Below are positions 54,006-63,835 of a stretch of 64,000 bases of DNA, piece after piece. The notes under the pieces are model-generated. The model saw only the letters and a program-made list of their open reading frames with translations. It had not been told where the DNA came from and made no database searches. Position 1 is the stretch's first letter. Each line of letters starts with the position of its first letter. A program made the position numbers and the translations under genes. Source of the stretch: Glaciihabitans tibetensis (GTDB taxonomy: Bacteria > Actinomycetota > Actinomycetes > Actinomycetales > Microbacteriaceae). The stretch covers positions 96,527 to 160,526 of the forward strand of contig NZ_PVTL01000009.1 of NCBI RefSeq assembly GCF_003003265.1. Reading direction: 5' to 3'.

Positions 54006-54548
54006 TCAGGGCGTGAGGCGGATGATGCGCTCGCGCACCCAGTCCTCCTCGAGGCTGTCACCGAGCGCAAACTTCTTTTCGCCCACGATGCGAAACTGCT
54101 GCCGTTCGTAGAAGCGGTTGGCACGCTCGTTGAGCTGGTTGACCCCAAGCCACACGCCGGCGAATCCGCGTTGTTCGGCCGCGGTCACCGAGGCCTCCAT
54201 AAGCGCCGCGCCAACCCCCGCCCCATGGTGCCCTTCCAGCACGTACAGCTTGCTGAGCTCCGCGCTCGGCCGCGCCGTGAGTGACTGGACCACGTCGGGG
54301 TCTGTGGAGTCGGAGTAGACCAACATGCTGTAACCGGCGGGCGTGGCATCCCGCTCCACCACAATCAGCTCGCGCAACGGATCGGCAAGGTAGCCGACGA
54401 AATGCTCCGCCGAAAGGTGGGTGGCCACAAACTCCGCGACACTCTCGGCGGTCGTGCCGGGTGGGCAGGCCAGGCCGAACGTTGCAGCGGCCAGGGCGTT
54501 GAGCAGCGCTGCGTCGGCCGGTGTCGCGATGCGGGTAGAGACGGGCAT
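54006..54548 (-). CDS. GNAT-family N-acetyltransferase
   Basis: A 180-residue acetyltransferase. ELSKLYVLEGHHGAGVGAALMEAS carries the acetyl-CoA loop (R/Q-x-x-G-x-G/A variant HGAGVG), and WLGVNQLNERANRFYERQQF is the C-terminal motif. ATG 54548 with GGAAGG upstream gives the usual fold length. Acceptor unknown. It sits across the terminator of rplKA. Confidence 0.88.
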   Translation of the reverse strand: MPVSTRIATPADAALLNALAAATFGLACPPGTTAESVAEFVATHLSAEHFVGYLADPLRELIVVERDATPAGYSMLVYSDSTDPDVVQSLTARPSAELSKLYVLEGHHGAGVGAALMEASVTAAEQRGFAGVWLGVNQLNERANRFYERQQFRIVGEKKFALGDSLEEDWVRERIIRLTP

Positions 54549-54572
54549 GAGAAACCTTCCGCGAGGGGAAAC

Positions 54573-54606
54573 CACAGAAGGACCCGCCGAGGCGGGCCCT
54601 TCTGTG
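54573..54606 (-). terminator. Terminator of the rplK-rplA operon
   Basis: CACAGAAGG and CCTTCTGTG, with CCCGCC and GGCGGG inside, make a long stem around a short loop about 92 bases after the rplA stop. On the minus strand it is followed by GTTTCCCC. It also lies before the GNAT gene. Confidence 0.75.
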
Positions 54607-54697
54607 AAACTACACGATCGCTCCCGGGCGACCAGAGATCTAGCTGGCTAGGAACCTAGCTGGCTGGGAATCCAGTTCCACCGCGAGAGACTGCGAA

Positions 54698-55387
54698 TTA
54701 GAAAACGTTGATGTCGAGGGGGATGCCCGGACCGAACGTGGTCGAGACGGTGCCCTTGGTGATGTAGCGGCCCTTCGAGCTGGACGGCTTGACGCGAACG
54801 ATCTCGTCGATGGCCGTCTTGATGTTCTCGGCAAGCTGCTCCTGCGTGAAGCCGGACTTGCCCACAACAAAGTGCACGTTGGAGTGCTTGTCGACGCGGA
54901 ACTCGATCTTTCCACCCTTGATCTCCGAAACGGCCTTGGCCGTGTCGGGGGTGACGGTTCCGGTCTTCGGGTTCGGCATGAGGCCACGGGGGCCAAGCAC
55001 CTTACCCAAACGGCCGACCTTACCCATGAGCTCGGGGGTCGACACCGCTGCGTCGAAGGAGGTGTAGCCAGCGGCCACCTTCTCGATGAGCTCGTCGCCA
55101 CCGACCTCGTCGGCTCCGGCAGCGAGAGCTGCCTCAGCCGCGGGGCCCGTCGCGAAGACGATGACGCGGGCGGTCTTGCCGGTGCCGTGGGGAAGAATCA
55201 CGGTGCCGCGGACCATCTGGTCAGCCTTGCGGGGGTCGACACCCAGCTTGAGGGCAACCTCAACGGTCGAGTTGAACTTCTTGGAACCGGTCTCGCGGGC
55301 GATCGAGACGGCCTCGGAGGGGGTGTAAACCTTGCCCTCTTCGATCTTCTCGGTGGCAGCCCGGTAGGCCTTGGATTTCTGTGCCAT
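54698..55387 (-). CDS. rplA: Ribosomal protein L1
   Basis: A 229-residue protein of the L1 stalk. [34 protein letters not shown] and [11 protein letters not shown] are conserved. ATG with GGAGATACAC upstream. It follows rplK by 125 bases, a gap which in other bacteria holds the L1-binding leader of the operon. Confidence 0.98.
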   Translation of the reverse strand: MAQKSKAYRAATEKIEEGKVYTPSEAVSIARETGSKKFNSTVEVALKLGVDPRKADQMVRGTVILPHGTGKTARVIVFATGPAAEAALAAGADEVGGDELIEKVAAGYTSFDAAVSTPELMGKVGRLGKVLGPRGLMPNPKTGTVTPDTAKAVSEIKGGKIEFRVDKHSNVHFVVGKSGFTQEQLAENIKTAIDEIVRVKPSSSKGRYITKGTVSTTFGPGIPLDINVF

Positions 55388-55512
55388 GTGTATCTCCTGA
55401 ATTGAGTCGCGGTAGGTGTGAGCCTGGCTGGCTCTCCCGCTGTGAACCGGAGGCGATGGACGCCGCGGTTCGATTGTCTGTAAGTGGGGAATTGCCGAAA
55501 GGTAGGCGGAGC

Positions 55513-55944
55513 CTACGCCTCGACCGTGATTCCCATGGAACGCGCGGTGCCGGCGATGATCTTCTCGGCGGCCTCGATGTCGTTCGCGTTGAGGTCGGCC
55601 TGCTTGACCTCGGCGATCGAACGCAGGTCGGCGCGGCTGAGCTTGGCAACCTTGACGGTGTGCGGCGTGGGCGAACCCTTGGCGACTCCGGCTGCCTTCT
55701 TGATGAGCTCGGCTGCCGGAGGGGTCTTGAGGATGAACGTGAACGTGCGGTCCTCGTAGACGGTGATCTCTACGGGGATGACGTTTCCACGCTGGGCCTC
55801 GGTGGCCGCGTTGTATGCCTTGCAGAACTCCATGATGTTGACGCCGTGCTGGCCCAGTGCCGGCCCGATGGGCGGTGCGGGGTTGGCGGCGCCGGCCTTG
55901 ATCTGAAGCTTAATCAGACCTGTGACCTTCTTCTTCGGTGCCAT
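55513..55944 (-). CDS. rplK: Ribosomal protein L11
   Basis: A 143-residue protein binding 23S rRNA at the GTPase centre. [25 protein letters not shown] is nearly invariant, with [14 protein letters not shown] and RSMGI at the end. ATG with GGAAGTAAC upstream. It follows nusG by 113 bases containing two GC stems. Confidence 0.98.
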   Translation of the reverse strand: MAPKKKVTGLIKLQIKAGAANPAPPIGPALGQHGVNIMEFCKAYNAATEAQRGNVIPVEITVYEDRTFTFILKTPPAAELIKKAAGVAKGSPTPHTVKVAKLSRADLRSIAEVKQADLNANDIEAAEKIIAGTARSMGITVEA

Positions 55945-56057
55945 GTTACTTCCTTCTTTTAGGTGTCGAGTGTGTCGAGAAACCTCGGCGCACTCTCCCG
56001 TTGACCCGGCGATTCCGGGCCACGGTGGCTAGTTGATAGCCTCCGCGCGAGCGGAAA

Positions 56058-57065
56058 CTAAAGCTTGGTGACCTGGTCGAAGCTGAGCTCGACCGGGGTC
56101 TCGCGCTCGAACAGTGACACGAGCACGGTGAGCTTGCCGCTCTCCGGCTTGATCTCGCTGATCGAACCCGGAAGGCCAGCAAACGAGCCTTCCTTGATGG
56201 TGATCGTCTCGCCGACCTCGAAGTCGACCTCGGCGGGGATAACACGCACGGGCGTCTTGCCCTTGCCGCCACCGGTCTTGCTGACGGGCGCTTCGACGAT
56301 CTGAACCAGCGACTTGAGCATCGAGAAAGCTTCCTCGAAACGCAGCGGAGTCGGGTTGTGCGAGTTGCCCACGAACCCGGTCACACCGGGGGTGTGGCGA
56401 ACCACAGACCAGCTGTCCTCGTTGAGGTCCATCAGCACGAGCACGTAGCCGGGGATACGAACGCGATTGACGAGCTTGCGCTGGCCATTCTTGATCTCGA
56501 CGACGTCCTCCATCGGAACCTCGACCTGGAAGACGTAGTCCTCCATGGCCATCGAAACTCGACGGTTCTCGATGTTCTGCTTGACGCGCTTTTCGAACCC
56601 GGCGTAGGAGTGGATGACGTACCACTTGCCGGGCTTGGTGCGCAGCTCGGCGCGGAAAGCCTCGTAGGGGTCAACTTCGACCGGCTCTGCGTCTTCGTCG
56701 TCGCCCAGTTCGGGTCCGTCGTAGGGCGTGACGGGCGGCTCTTCGCTCGCCTCTTCTTCTGCCTCGATGTCGGCTTCGTCGTCGGTCGCAGCGACCGAAG
56801 CGTCTGCCTCATCGAGCGAGTCAACCTCGAGCGCGTCGTCCACGATGGCGTCGGCTTCCGGGTCAATGGCGGCATCGAGGTCGTCGAGGAGTCCGGCGAG
56901 GTCACCCTCTTCGTCGTCGTTCACAATGTGAATTGCTTCGTGCTCGGCGGCGTCGACGGAGTTCTCTTCGGCGGCCAGGGGGCTTCCCTCCTGGGCTTCA
57001 TCATCTTCGGACGACTGCTCGGCAGCCGTAGCGAGGTCGATATCCTGGCGGTCAGACTCAGACAC
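56058..57065 (-). CDS. nusG: Transcription termination/antitermination factor NusG
   Basis: A 335-residue NusG, longer than the E. coli protein (181). Residues 1-140 are an acidic extension rich in Asp, Glu and Ala. The NGN domain begins at [19 protein letters not shown] (about residue 148), and the C-terminal KOW domain contains [19 protein letters not shown]. Start is GTG at 57065. Similar, shorter acidic extensions are known in other actinomycetes. It binds RNA polymerase and links it with Rho or the ribosome. Confidence 0.96.
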   Translation of the reverse strand: MSESDRQDIDLATAAEQSSEDDEAQEGSPLAAEENSVDAAEHEAIHIVNDDEEGDLAGLLDDLDAAIDPEADAIVDDALEVDSLDEADASVAATDDEADIEAEEEASEEPPVTPYDGPELGDDEDAEPVEVDPYEAFRAELRTKPGKWYVIHSYAGFEKRVKQNIENRRVSMAMEDYVFQVEVPMEDVVEIKNGQRKLVNRVRIPGYVLVLMDLNEDSWSVVRHTPGVTGFVGNSHNPTPLRFEEAFSMLKSLVQIVEAPVSKTGGGKGKTPVRVIPAEVDFEVGETITIKEGSFAGLPGSISEIKPESGKLTVLVSLFERETPVELSFDQVTKL

Positions 57066-57231
57066 GGGATCTCATTCCATTTCTTTGGTGCGAATCAGGG
57101 CGTACGCCCAGTGAAGTTCTGTGTAACCGCAATTCCCCACGGTCAAAGCTTGCGGTACAAGCCTTGTCCGCCTCCGCCCGGTAGGCGAGGAACGCTGTTG
57201 TTCGCGGCAACCGTAGTGCGCGGCAACCGGT

Positions 57232-57519
57232 CTAGCCGATCAATGGCCCGTCGCCGAATACCCAGCCGACGAGGTTACCGAAGGCGAGATCGAGGACAGA
57301 AACCAACACCATCATGACGACAACGAAGACCAGCACAACACCCGTGTAGCTCAGGAGTTCTTTGCGGGTAGGCGTCACGACCTTGCGCAGTTCGCCCATC
57401 ACCTGGCGGATGAAGATGACCAGGCGCGCGAAGGGGCTACGCTTTTCGGCGCGTTCCTTTCGAGCGTTCGCGACGACATCCTCACTGGGTTCGTCGATCA
57501 CTTTCCTAGCCACACTCAC
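57232..57519 (-). CDS. secE: Preprotein translocase subunit SecE
   Basis: A 95-residue SecE with one C-terminal helix (about 66-90) after a short basic amphipathic region RLVIFIRQVMGELRKVVTPTRKEL, the conserved core. GTG start at 57519. It sits between tRNA-Trp and nusG, the universal order. It stabilises SecY. Confidence 0.96.
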   Translation of the reverse strand: MSVARKVIDEPSEDVVANARKERAEKRSPFARLVIFIRQVMGELRKVVTPTRKELLSYTGVVLVFVVVMMVLVSVLDLAFGNLVGWVFGDGPLIG

Positions 57520-57611
57520 TACCTTCCGTGTCAGTCAAGCCACCGTGCAATAACGCCACCGTGTAATGAAGCTGCTGCTCTCTCACGCTCTTGCGCTCTG
57601 AGATCACATCG

Positions 57612-57684
57612 CAGGGCGGACAGGACTCGAACCTGCAACCTGCGGTTTTGGAGACCGCTGCTCTACCAATTGAGCCACCACCCT
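57612..57684 (-). tRNA. tRNA-Trp (CCA)
   Basis: On the minus strand AGGGTGG and CCGCCCT form the acceptor stem, GCTC/GAGC the D stem, GCGGT/ACCGC the anticodon stem with CTCCAAA loop (anticodon CCA), and TTCGAGT the T loop. Length 73. No CCA is encoded after the discriminator G. Confidence 0.97.
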
Positions 57685-57849
57685 AAGCAAATTGAAACCT
57701 TCACCGCTCCCAAAATGCCCGCTTCCGGGCACAAAAAAGATTGGCAGATTTCAACTACCTCAACGAGTGTACGGCATCCCGGGCCATCGAGCAGCTTCGC
57801 CTCCGGCACGCAGTGGTGACGCGCCCCAATTCCTCTTTAAGATGGTCTC

Positions 57850-59079
57850 GTGGCCAACCAAGTTTCCCGTCTGTCCAAGCGCATTGGCGCAATCGCTGAA
57901 TCCGCGACCCTGAAGGTCGACGGCAAGGCAAAGGCTCTGCAGGCCGCCGGGCGTCCGGTGATCAGCTACGCGGCGGGAGAGCCCGATTTCGCTACCCCCG
58001 ACCACATCGTGGAGGCCGCGGCATCCGCAACCCACGATCCAAAAAACCACCGCTACACGCCTGCCGTCGGTCTTCCCGAGTTGCGCGAAGCCATCGCGGT
58101 GAAGACGCTGCGCGACAGCGGCCTTGAGGTCGGCATCAACCAGATCATCGTGACCAACGGCGGCAAGCAGGCGGTGTACCAGTCGTTCGCGGCCCTGCTC
58201 GACGACGGCGACGAAGTGATCCTGCCCGCGCCGTACTGGACCACCTACCCGGAGGCCATCAAACTGGCCGGCGGCGTTCCGGTCGAAGTATTCGCGGGAA
58301 GCGACCAGGGCTACCTCGTCACGGTCGAACAGCTGGAAGCGGCCCGCACCCCCCGCACCAAGGTTCTGTTGTTCGTCTCGCCATCGAACCCGACCGGTGC
58401 CGTCTACTCCGCCGAGGAGACCCGCCTGATCGGACAGTGGGCGCTCGAGAACGGTCTCTGGGTGATCAGCGATGAGATCTACCAGAACCTCACCTATGCG
58501 GGGGTTACGGAGCCGGTCGGCACGGCCGGCCAACGGGCCGTCTCCATCGTCGAGGCCGTACCCGAACTCGCCGACCGCACGATCCTCGTGAACGGCGTCG
58601 CGAAGACCTACGCGATGACCGGGTGGCGGGTGGGCTGGATGGTGGGCCCCCTCGACGTGATCAAGGGCGCGGCGAACCTGCAATCGCACCTGTCCTCCAA
58701 CGTTGCCAACGTCTCACAGCGCGCCGCAATCACCGCCCTGACCGGGTCCCAGGACTCTGTCGAAGAGATGCGCGTGGCCTTTGACCGCCGTCGCCGGCTC
58801 ATCGTCGAGGAACTCAACAAGATCGACGGCGTGATATGCCCGGTCCCCGAGGGGGCCTTCTACGTCTACCCCGACGTCACCGGACTCCTGGGTCGCAGCT
58901 GGCACGGCGTGACTCCGACCACGTCCCTCGAACTAGCCGACCTGATTCTCGAGCAGGCGGATGTCGCGGTGGTCCCCGGTGAAGCGTTCGGCCCGAGCGG
59001 CTACCTCCGACTGAGCTACGCGCTGGGCGATGCGCCACTGCTCGAGGGGATACAGCGGCTGCAACGACTGTTCGCCTGA
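57850..59079 (+). CDS. aspC: Aspartate aminotransferase, class I
   Basis: A 409-residue PLP transaminase. [16 protein letters not shown] near residue 255 carries the PLP lysine; [11 protein letters not shown] and YSQ-like contact residues match class I/II aminotransferases of the AspC subfamily, which swap aspartate and 2-oxoglutarate. GTG start at 57850. It is divergent from the secE operon and the tRNA. Confidence 0.93.
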   Translation: MANQVSRLSKRIGAIAESATLKVDGKAKALQAAGRPVISYAAGEPDFATPDHIVEAAASATHDPKNHRYTPAVGLPELREAIAVKTLRDSGLEVGINQIIVTNGGKQAVYQSFAALLDDGDEVILPAPYWTTYPEAIKLAGGVPVEVFAGSDQGYLVTVEQLEAARTPRTKVLLFVSPSNPTGAVYSAEETRLIGQWALENGLWVISDEIYQNLTYAGVTEPVGTAGQRAVSIVEAVPELADRTILVNGVAKTYAMTGWRVGWMVGPLDVIKGAANLQSHLSSNVANVSQRAAITALTGSQDSVEEMRVAFDRRRRLIVEELNKIDGVICPVPEGAFYVYPDVTGLLGRSWHGVTPTTSLELADLILEQADVAVVPGEAFGPSGYLRLSYALGDAPLLEGIQRLQRLFA

Positions 59080-59091
59080 GCCGCGGGTCAG

Positions 59092-59739
59092 CTACAGCAG
59101 CTTGCGGGCGGTGGCCCAGGCGGTCAGCTCGTGACGCGAGGATAACTGCAGCTTGCGCAGCACCGCCGAGACGTGACTCTCGACCGTTTTGATGGAGATG
59201 TAAAGCTCTGCCGCTACCTCTTTATAGGAGTACCCGCGGGCAATGAGTCTCATCACCTCACGTTCACGGGCAGACAGGCGGTCGAGTTCCTCGGTGGATT
59301 CGGCCTGTTCGCCCGCAAGCGCACCAAACGCATCCAGCACAAAGCCCGCGAGGCGAGGCGAGAAGACCGCGTCGCCGCCGGCAACCGCGAGAACGGCGTT
59401 GCTTACTTCCGCTCCCGAGCTGCCCTTGGTGATGTAGCCACGGGCTCCGGCGCGGATGACTCCGACGACATCCTCTGCCGAGTCCGAGACGCTCAGCGCC
59501 AGAAAACGCACGTGCTCGAGCAGGGCAGCGCTGCGTCGCAGCACTTCGGCTCCACCGCCGCCCGATCCGCCGGGGAGATGCACGTCGAGGAGAACGACTT
59601 CGGGTCGGAGTGCGTCGACCAGAGCGACCGCCTCGTCAACCGTTGCGGCCTCTCCCAGCACGGTCAGGCCGGCGTCGAGGTCTGCGCGGAGTCCGGAACG
59701 GAAGATCGAGTGGTCGTCAACGATCAGAACGGTGGTCAT
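59092..59739 (-). CDS. Response regulator, NarL/LuxR type
   Basis: A 215-residue regulator. Receiver domain (residues 1-120; Asp52 in VVLLDVHLPG is the phosphate acceptor); C-terminal LuxR helix-turn-helix (about 150-212; LSAREREVMRLIARGYSYKEVA and KTVESHVSAVLRKL). Start overlaps the kinase stop by four bases, so they form one unit. The adjacent PspC proteins suggest control of envelope stress genes. Confidence 0.95.
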   Translation of the reverse strand: MTTVLIVDDHSIFRSGLRADLDAGLTVLGEAATVDEAVALVDALRPEVVLLDVHLPGGSGGGGAEVLRRSAALLEHVRFLALSVSDSAEDVVGVIRAGARGYITKGSSGAEVSNAVLAVAGGDAVFSPRLAGFVLDAFGALAGEQAESTEELDRLSAREREVMRLIARGYSYKEVAAELYISIKTVESHVSAVLRKLQLSSRHELTAWATARKLL

Positions 59740-60980
59740 GCGCTTACCTCCAGGTGCAGATGAACCTCGGTACCCACGGGCACGGGCTCGGTGTCAATCT
59801 TCGCGGACCCCGAGCCCGAACCGGAACCTTGATCGGACGAAGCACCACTGGGCCGTCGTACCGGTCGCACGGTCGCGGTGCCGCCGGCACGCATCATCCG
59901 CCCAATTATTGATTCCCGGATTCCGAGCCGGTCACCCGGGAGGTCATCGAGGTTGACGCCCGGTCCGCGGTCGCGAATAAAGACGTCGATCGAGTCGGGC
60001 CCAGACTCCAGATACACCGATACGTCTCCCCCGGCATGACGCGCCGCGTTGAGCATGGCTTCGCGTGCGGCGGCGAGCAGGGCGGCGCTGGAGCGAACCA
60101 CACTCTCTCCCGCGGCGACAACGTCGATCCGAACGGCATAGTCGAGTTCGATTGCGGCGGCAACGGAGCGCAGCTCGGCGGCGAGATCCTGCCCGGCCGG
60201 TTCGTCCCCCGCAAACAGCCAGTTGCGTAACTCCCGCTCCTGCGCGCGAGCGATGCGCGCAACCTCGCTGGAGGCGCCCGCCCGGTTCTGGATGAGCGCC
60301 AGGGTTTGCAGCACCGAGTCGTGCAGGTGCGCGGCGATTTCGGCGCGCTGTTGCTGGCGCACGCGGGCGGCGCGCTCGGCCATCAGGTCACTCCACAGGG
60401 CCACCACCCGCGGTGCGGCGAACACTCCGACACCGAACACCACCATCACCACACCCAGCACCGCGTTCATCGCGTTCGGACGGGCACTCAACGTCACGCT
60501 CCCGGCGAGAAGCAGCAGCGCCACCGAACCGATCCGCACCGTCGTTGCGTACCGGGGTGTGCGGTGCGGGTCTGGCCCGTCGAATCCGAGACTCCACGCC
60601 ACGGCTCCGCCAGAGGCGAGGATCACCACAACCAGAGCCCGGGTGGTGAGCGACTCGTCGCCCTCGACCAGCGCCCCGAACGACACCATCGCGGCCACGG
60701 CACCAACCATCACCAGCAGCGCAGCGACCGGGAGCTTGCGATAGATGACGAGATGTTCGTCCTTGTCGCCTGCTTCGAGCGGCACCAGCGCCCACAGCCA
60801 CAGATAGAACAGTGCCCCTGAGCCGCCACAGAGGGTCAGCAACACGGTGACAAGCCGAATCCTGCGCACCGACCAACCGAGGTGCACCGCCAGCCCCGCG
60901 CAAACGCCCCCCAGCACCGATCGGCGCGCACGCACGAGGGGCGGGCGCACCCGCACTTCTCTGGGCGCAGCTGTGTTCAC
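59736..60980 (-). CDS. PspC-domain sensor histidine kinase
   Basis: A kinase of about 414 residues. The N-terminal PspC domain (about 20-70; SVLGGVCAGLAVHLGWSVRRIR) is followed by further membrane helices and a HisKA_3-type phosphoacceptor region, AEIAAHLHDSVLQTLALIQ, with His at about residue 220. The ATPase part has EAMLNAARHAGG and DRGPGVNLDDLPGDRLGI. Ends in a Gly/Ser spacer and EVHLHLEV. GTG 60980 was taken as start; TTG 60992 is also possible. With its LuxR partner it resembles cell-envelope stress systems, divergent from another PspC protein. Confidence 0.92.
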   Translation of the reverse strand: MNTAAPREVRVRPPLVRARRSVLGGVCAGLAVHLGWSVRRIRLVTVLLTLCGGSGALFYLWLWALVPLEAGDKDEHLVIYRKLPVAALLVMVGAVAAMVSFGALVEGDESLTTRALVVVILASGGAVAWSLGFDGPDPHRTPRYATTVRIGSVALLLLAGSVTLSARPNAMNAVLGVVMVVFGVGVFAAPRVVALWSDLMAERAARVRQQQRAEIAAHLHDSVLQTLALIQNRAGASSEVARIARAQERELRNWLFAGDEPAGQDLAAELRSVAAAIELDYAVRIDVVAAGESVVRSSAALLAAAREAMLNAARHAGGDVSVYLESGPDSIDVFIRDRGPGVNLDDLPGDRLGIRESIIGRMMRAGGTATVRPVRRPSGASSDQGSGSGSGSAKIDTEPVPVGTEVHLHLEVSA

Positions 60981-61126
60981 TCTTGAATCCAAGCAGAGTT
61001 ACGACGGGGCCGCGGCCCCGATGGTTCGAAATCAGGGTCGCCGCCCGTGGCTCTCAGGGTTGATTAGGGGGTTGATGGGGGATGTCCCGCTGGTGGCCAT
61101 CGGCACCCGCCAGCCATCATCGAGAT

Positions 61127-62779
61127 ATGTCCCAGCAGAACCCGCCCTCGGGCGACAACGACCCCACGCAGCCCCTCCCGCCCTTCGGGGCCGCTTCGCA
61201 GGCACCCCCGGCACCCGAGGCACCCCCGGCACCGGAGAGTGCCGAACCACCCCAGCAACCCGGAAACCGGTTCTTCGCCTGGCTTCGGGGGCTCGACGTT
61301 CCTCGCCAGCCCGGCTGGATCGGCGGCGTCTGTGCCGGTATCGCGGCACGGCTCGGAATCGACCCGCTCATCGTGCGCGGCATCGTTGTCGTCATCGCCG
61401 TGCTGGGTGGGCCCGCCCTACTGCTGTACGCGGCCGCGTGGCTCCTGCTGCCCGACTACAAGGACCGCATCCACCTCGAGGAAGCATTCCGCGGCAAGTT
61501 CGATGCGCCCGTAATCGCGATCGGCGTCGTGTTCCTCCTGGCGATCTTCCCCTTCGGCCAGGGCGTCTGGTTCTTCGGCCCCGACTACTGGGGCGCGCCC
61601 GGGTGGCTCGACACTCTGGGCAGCGCGTTCTGGACTCTCCTGGCCGTAGGGCTGGTCATCGCGTTTGTGGTGTGGCTGGCCAGACGAGCCGGTCAGCCGT
61701 CCGTTCCATTCACCCCGCCGGCAGCGAAACCCGGGGATCCCAACGCGGCACCGTCAACAACCTTCGCCGCGACCGGCACCGCGCCATACGGCAACACGTC
61801 CTCGCCGACCCTGCCCTTTCCCACCACCCCGCTCCCGACGGATCCCTTCGGCGCGGGGGCTCATCCGCTCTCCGCCGATGTCCCCCCGCAGGCATTCACC
61901 GTGCCGCCCCCGGGCGTCGGAGCCCCGCCGGAGGACGTCGCCGCCTGGCGGGAGCGCCAGGCCGAGTGGAAGCAGCAGCACGACGCGTTCCGGCAGCAGC
62001 AGGCCGTCCAGAAGCAGGCCGCAAACCGTGCGGCACAGGACCGAGCTCGCGCGGAGCGAGTCGCCCGGTACAACGCCGACCGCGCCGCGAGACTCCGCAC
62101 CCGCTCACACCCGCTCTATTCGTTCGTGGTGATCGGCCTCGCCCTCGTGGCGGGCGCCCTCGTCACACTCCTCACCTCCGGAGCATCCCTCGCCTACGAG
62201 GACGTTGTGTTGGGCATGGCCACAGCACTCGCGGTGCTCGCGCTGGGCATCGTGGTCAATGGCGTGCGGGGCAGGCGCAGCGGGGGAGCGTCCGGGTTCG
62301 CCAGCGTCCTCCTTGCCGCGCTCCTCATCGCGGCCATCGCGCCCCACGGGCCGCAGTTCCGCTACGGCTTCGATATCGACTTCACCCCGACCAACACCGC
62401 GGGGACCGACCGCGAGACCTACGTCGCCGGAGCGGGGGACGTCACCTTCGACCTCACCGATTATTACGAAAATTCAGGCGAGGCGGATGCCGCGGCGCAA
62501 ACCGACCAGCTGCTCCTACTCGTGGGAGCCGCAGACGTGACCGTCATCCTGCCGGAGGACGAGTTTGTGCGCCTGACCACCGAGGTCGGAGCCGGCAGCA
62601 CTGTGAGCCGTGACTCCAGCGGGGGCAACACAGAGACTCTGTTCAGCAGCTCCGTTACCGAGTACCTGCCCGCCGGCGCGGTCGGGTGGGACACCGGCGC
62701 GCGTTCCCTCGACGTGGAAGTGCAATTGGGCGCCGGCACCATCACCGTGATTGAGCCAACCGAAGGATCCAACGAATGA
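61127..62779 (+). CDS. PspC/LiaF-like membrane protein
   Basis: A 550-residue protein. A Pro-rich N-terminus is followed by a PspC domain (about 56-115; GWIGGVCAGIAARLGIDPLIVRG), several helices, a Gln/Ala-rich region (residues 265-325), more helices (330-415), and a C-terminal extracellular beta domain (about 425-550) like the LiaF/DUF4097 sensors (GAADVTVILPEDEFVRLTTE, LDVEVQLGAGTITV). Divergent from the PspC-domain kinase. It may act as a sensor or inhibitor of the kinase, as LiaF does in Firmicutes. ATG 61127 was selected over an upstream one that lacks coding character. Confidence 0.88.
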   Translation: MSQQNPPSGDNDPTQPLPPFGAASQAPPAPEAPPAPESAEPPQQPGNRFFAWLRGLDVPRQPGWIGGVCAGIAARLGIDPLIVRGIVVVIAVLGGPALLLYAAAWLLLPDYKDRIHLEEAFRGKFDAPVIAIGVVFLLAIFPFGQGVWFFGPDYWGAPGWLDTLGSAFWTLLAVGLVIAFVVWLARRAGQPSVPFTPPAAKPGDPNAAPSTTFAATGTAPYGNTSSPTLPFPTTPLPTDPFGAGAHPLSADVPPQAFTVPPPGVGAPPEDVAAWRERQAEWKQQHDAFRQQQAVQKQAANRAAQDRARAERVARYNADRAARLRTRSHPLYSFVVIGLALVAGALVTLLTSGASLAYEDVVLGMATALAVLALGIVVNGVRGRRSGGASGFASVLLAALLIAAIAPHGPQFRYGFDIDFTPTNTAGTDRETYVAGAGDVTFDLTDYYENSGEADAAAQTDQLLLLVGAADVTVILPEDEFVRLTTEVGAGSTVSRDSSGGNTETLFSSSVTEYLPAGAVGWDTGARSLDVEVQLGAGTITVIEPTEGSNE

Positions 62780-63063
62780 CCGACAACGGCAACATCCCCA
62801 CGAAGCAGTCCGACTCCGACTCCCGGCTGCCGGTGCGTCCCGGCACGATCGTCTGGGGCGGCATCCTGCTGCTCGTCGCCGCCATCGCGGCGGCGGCGAC
62901 CGTTGTCGACGCCTCCATCTACACGCCGCGGTTCATCCTCTGGGCTATCGTCGGGTTCGGCGGTCTCCTCATTCTCGCCGGGGCCATCGGAGCCGTGGCC
63001 CGCATCAGCAGCGGCAAGGCAGCCGACGACGCCGCGCCTCACTACGAAGGTCACACCGACTGA
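62776..63063 (+). CDS. Small two-helix membrane protein
   Basis: A 95-residue hypothetical with helices at about 25-47 and 54-76. The ATG overlaps the upstream stop (ATGA), so it is coupled to the PspC/LiaF-like protein. It may be part of the same membrane complex. The C-terminal PHYEGHTD end and its stop codon lie in a 42-base tandem duplication. Confidence 0.75.
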   Translation: MTDNGNIPTKQSDSDSRLPVRPGTIVWGGILLLVAAIAAAATVVDASIYTPRFILWAIVGFGGLLILAGAIGAVARISSGKAADDAAPHYEGHTD

Positions 63064-63124
63064 GTCCGAAGCATCGCTGCTCACCACGAAGGTCACACCG
63101 ACTGAGCCCGAAGCATCGCTGCTC
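63044..63124. repeat. 39-base repeat, 42-base period, over a stop codon
   Basis: Copies at 63044-63082 and 63086-63124 differ at one base. The period is a multiple of three, so both copies encode EGHTD in the same frame; the first stop cuts off the second. Confidence 0.9.
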
Positions 63125-63133
63125 CCGCCCCAG

Positions 63134-63171
63134 AGCCCTCCCGCTCAAGCTCGAACTCGAGCGGGAGGGCT
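63134..63171 (+). terminator. Terminator after the PspC operon
   Basis: AGCCCTCCCGCTC pairs with GAGCGGGAGGGCT around a 12-base loop, about 70 bases after the membrane-protein stop. No long T-run, but the stem is strong. Confidence 0.75.
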
Positions 63172-63270
63172 CCAGCACGCGCGCCGACCGGTTCGACGCC
63201 CCCAACATGGGTTGACGCTGCGTTCGTCTGCCGCCTTGTCCCGTCGCCGCTCACCCGTCAGAGTTGGACC

Positions 63271-63747
63271 ATGAGCACCGACGTTAGCCCCCCGCCGCAG
63301 GAAGACCCGCAGATCCCGCAGGGCAAACCGCAGAGATCGCAGGCCAATCGTCACGTCCCACAGCTCCCGCCGCGAGACATTCCCGACGGGCCGGCAACCG
63401 AGACCTACAACGACGGAGCGCCCCTAGCTGAGGGCAACTATTCGTGCGGTAAACGCCACGGGCGGTGGACGTACTACTACCACAGCGGTCAGCTCAAGGC
63501 TGTTGGGGAGCTCGACGCTGACACGTTCCAGGGGCCATGGACCTGGTGGCGCGAGAACGGAGAGAAGCTGCAGGAGGGCGATTTCGTTGACGGGGTGCAG
63601 CACGGCCGGTGGCGGCGCTTTCACGCCAACGGCGCCCTCATGGACGAAGGCACTTGGACGAACGGCAAACGCAGCGGCGAATGGACCCATTACGACCCGG
63701 ACGGCGCAGTTACCCGCACCAAGACCTTCCGAACCCCGCTGCCGTAG
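63271..63747 (+). CDS. MORN-type repeat protein
   Basis: A 158-residue protein. The N-terminal 45 residues are Pro/Gln-rich. Residues 46-155 hold about four repeats of the pattern E-G-x-Y-x-x-G-K-x-x-G-x-W-x-x-Y-x-x-x-G, as in MORN or YwqK-type proteins (GNYSCGKRHGRWTYYYHSG, GDFVDGVQHGRWRRFHANG, GTWTNGKRSGEWTHYDPDG). No signal peptide. Such proteins bind lipid or protein partners, but the role here is unknown. It stands alone before the rRNA operon. Confidence 0.8.
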   Translation: MSTDVSPPPQEDPQIPQGKPQRSQANRHVPQLPPRDIPDGPATETYNDGAPLAEGNYSCGKRHGRWTYYYHSGQLKAVGELDADTFQGPWTWWRENGEKLQEGDFVDGVQHGRWRRFHANGALMDEGTWTNGKRSGEWTHYDPDGAVTRTKTFRTPLP

Positions 63748-63835
63748 CACGCCAAGACGGCCCGCTCCGGCAGCCCCTTCTCGCAGCCCGCTCCATGCGG
63801 TCGCGACAATACGTGCCCAGATGGGTCGTTAACGC

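Noticed and set aside
60847..62613. 588-codon plus-strand frame overlapping the PspC protein
   Set aside because: Arg/Pro-rich composition and the wrong frame compared with the clear PspC/LiaF-like protein.
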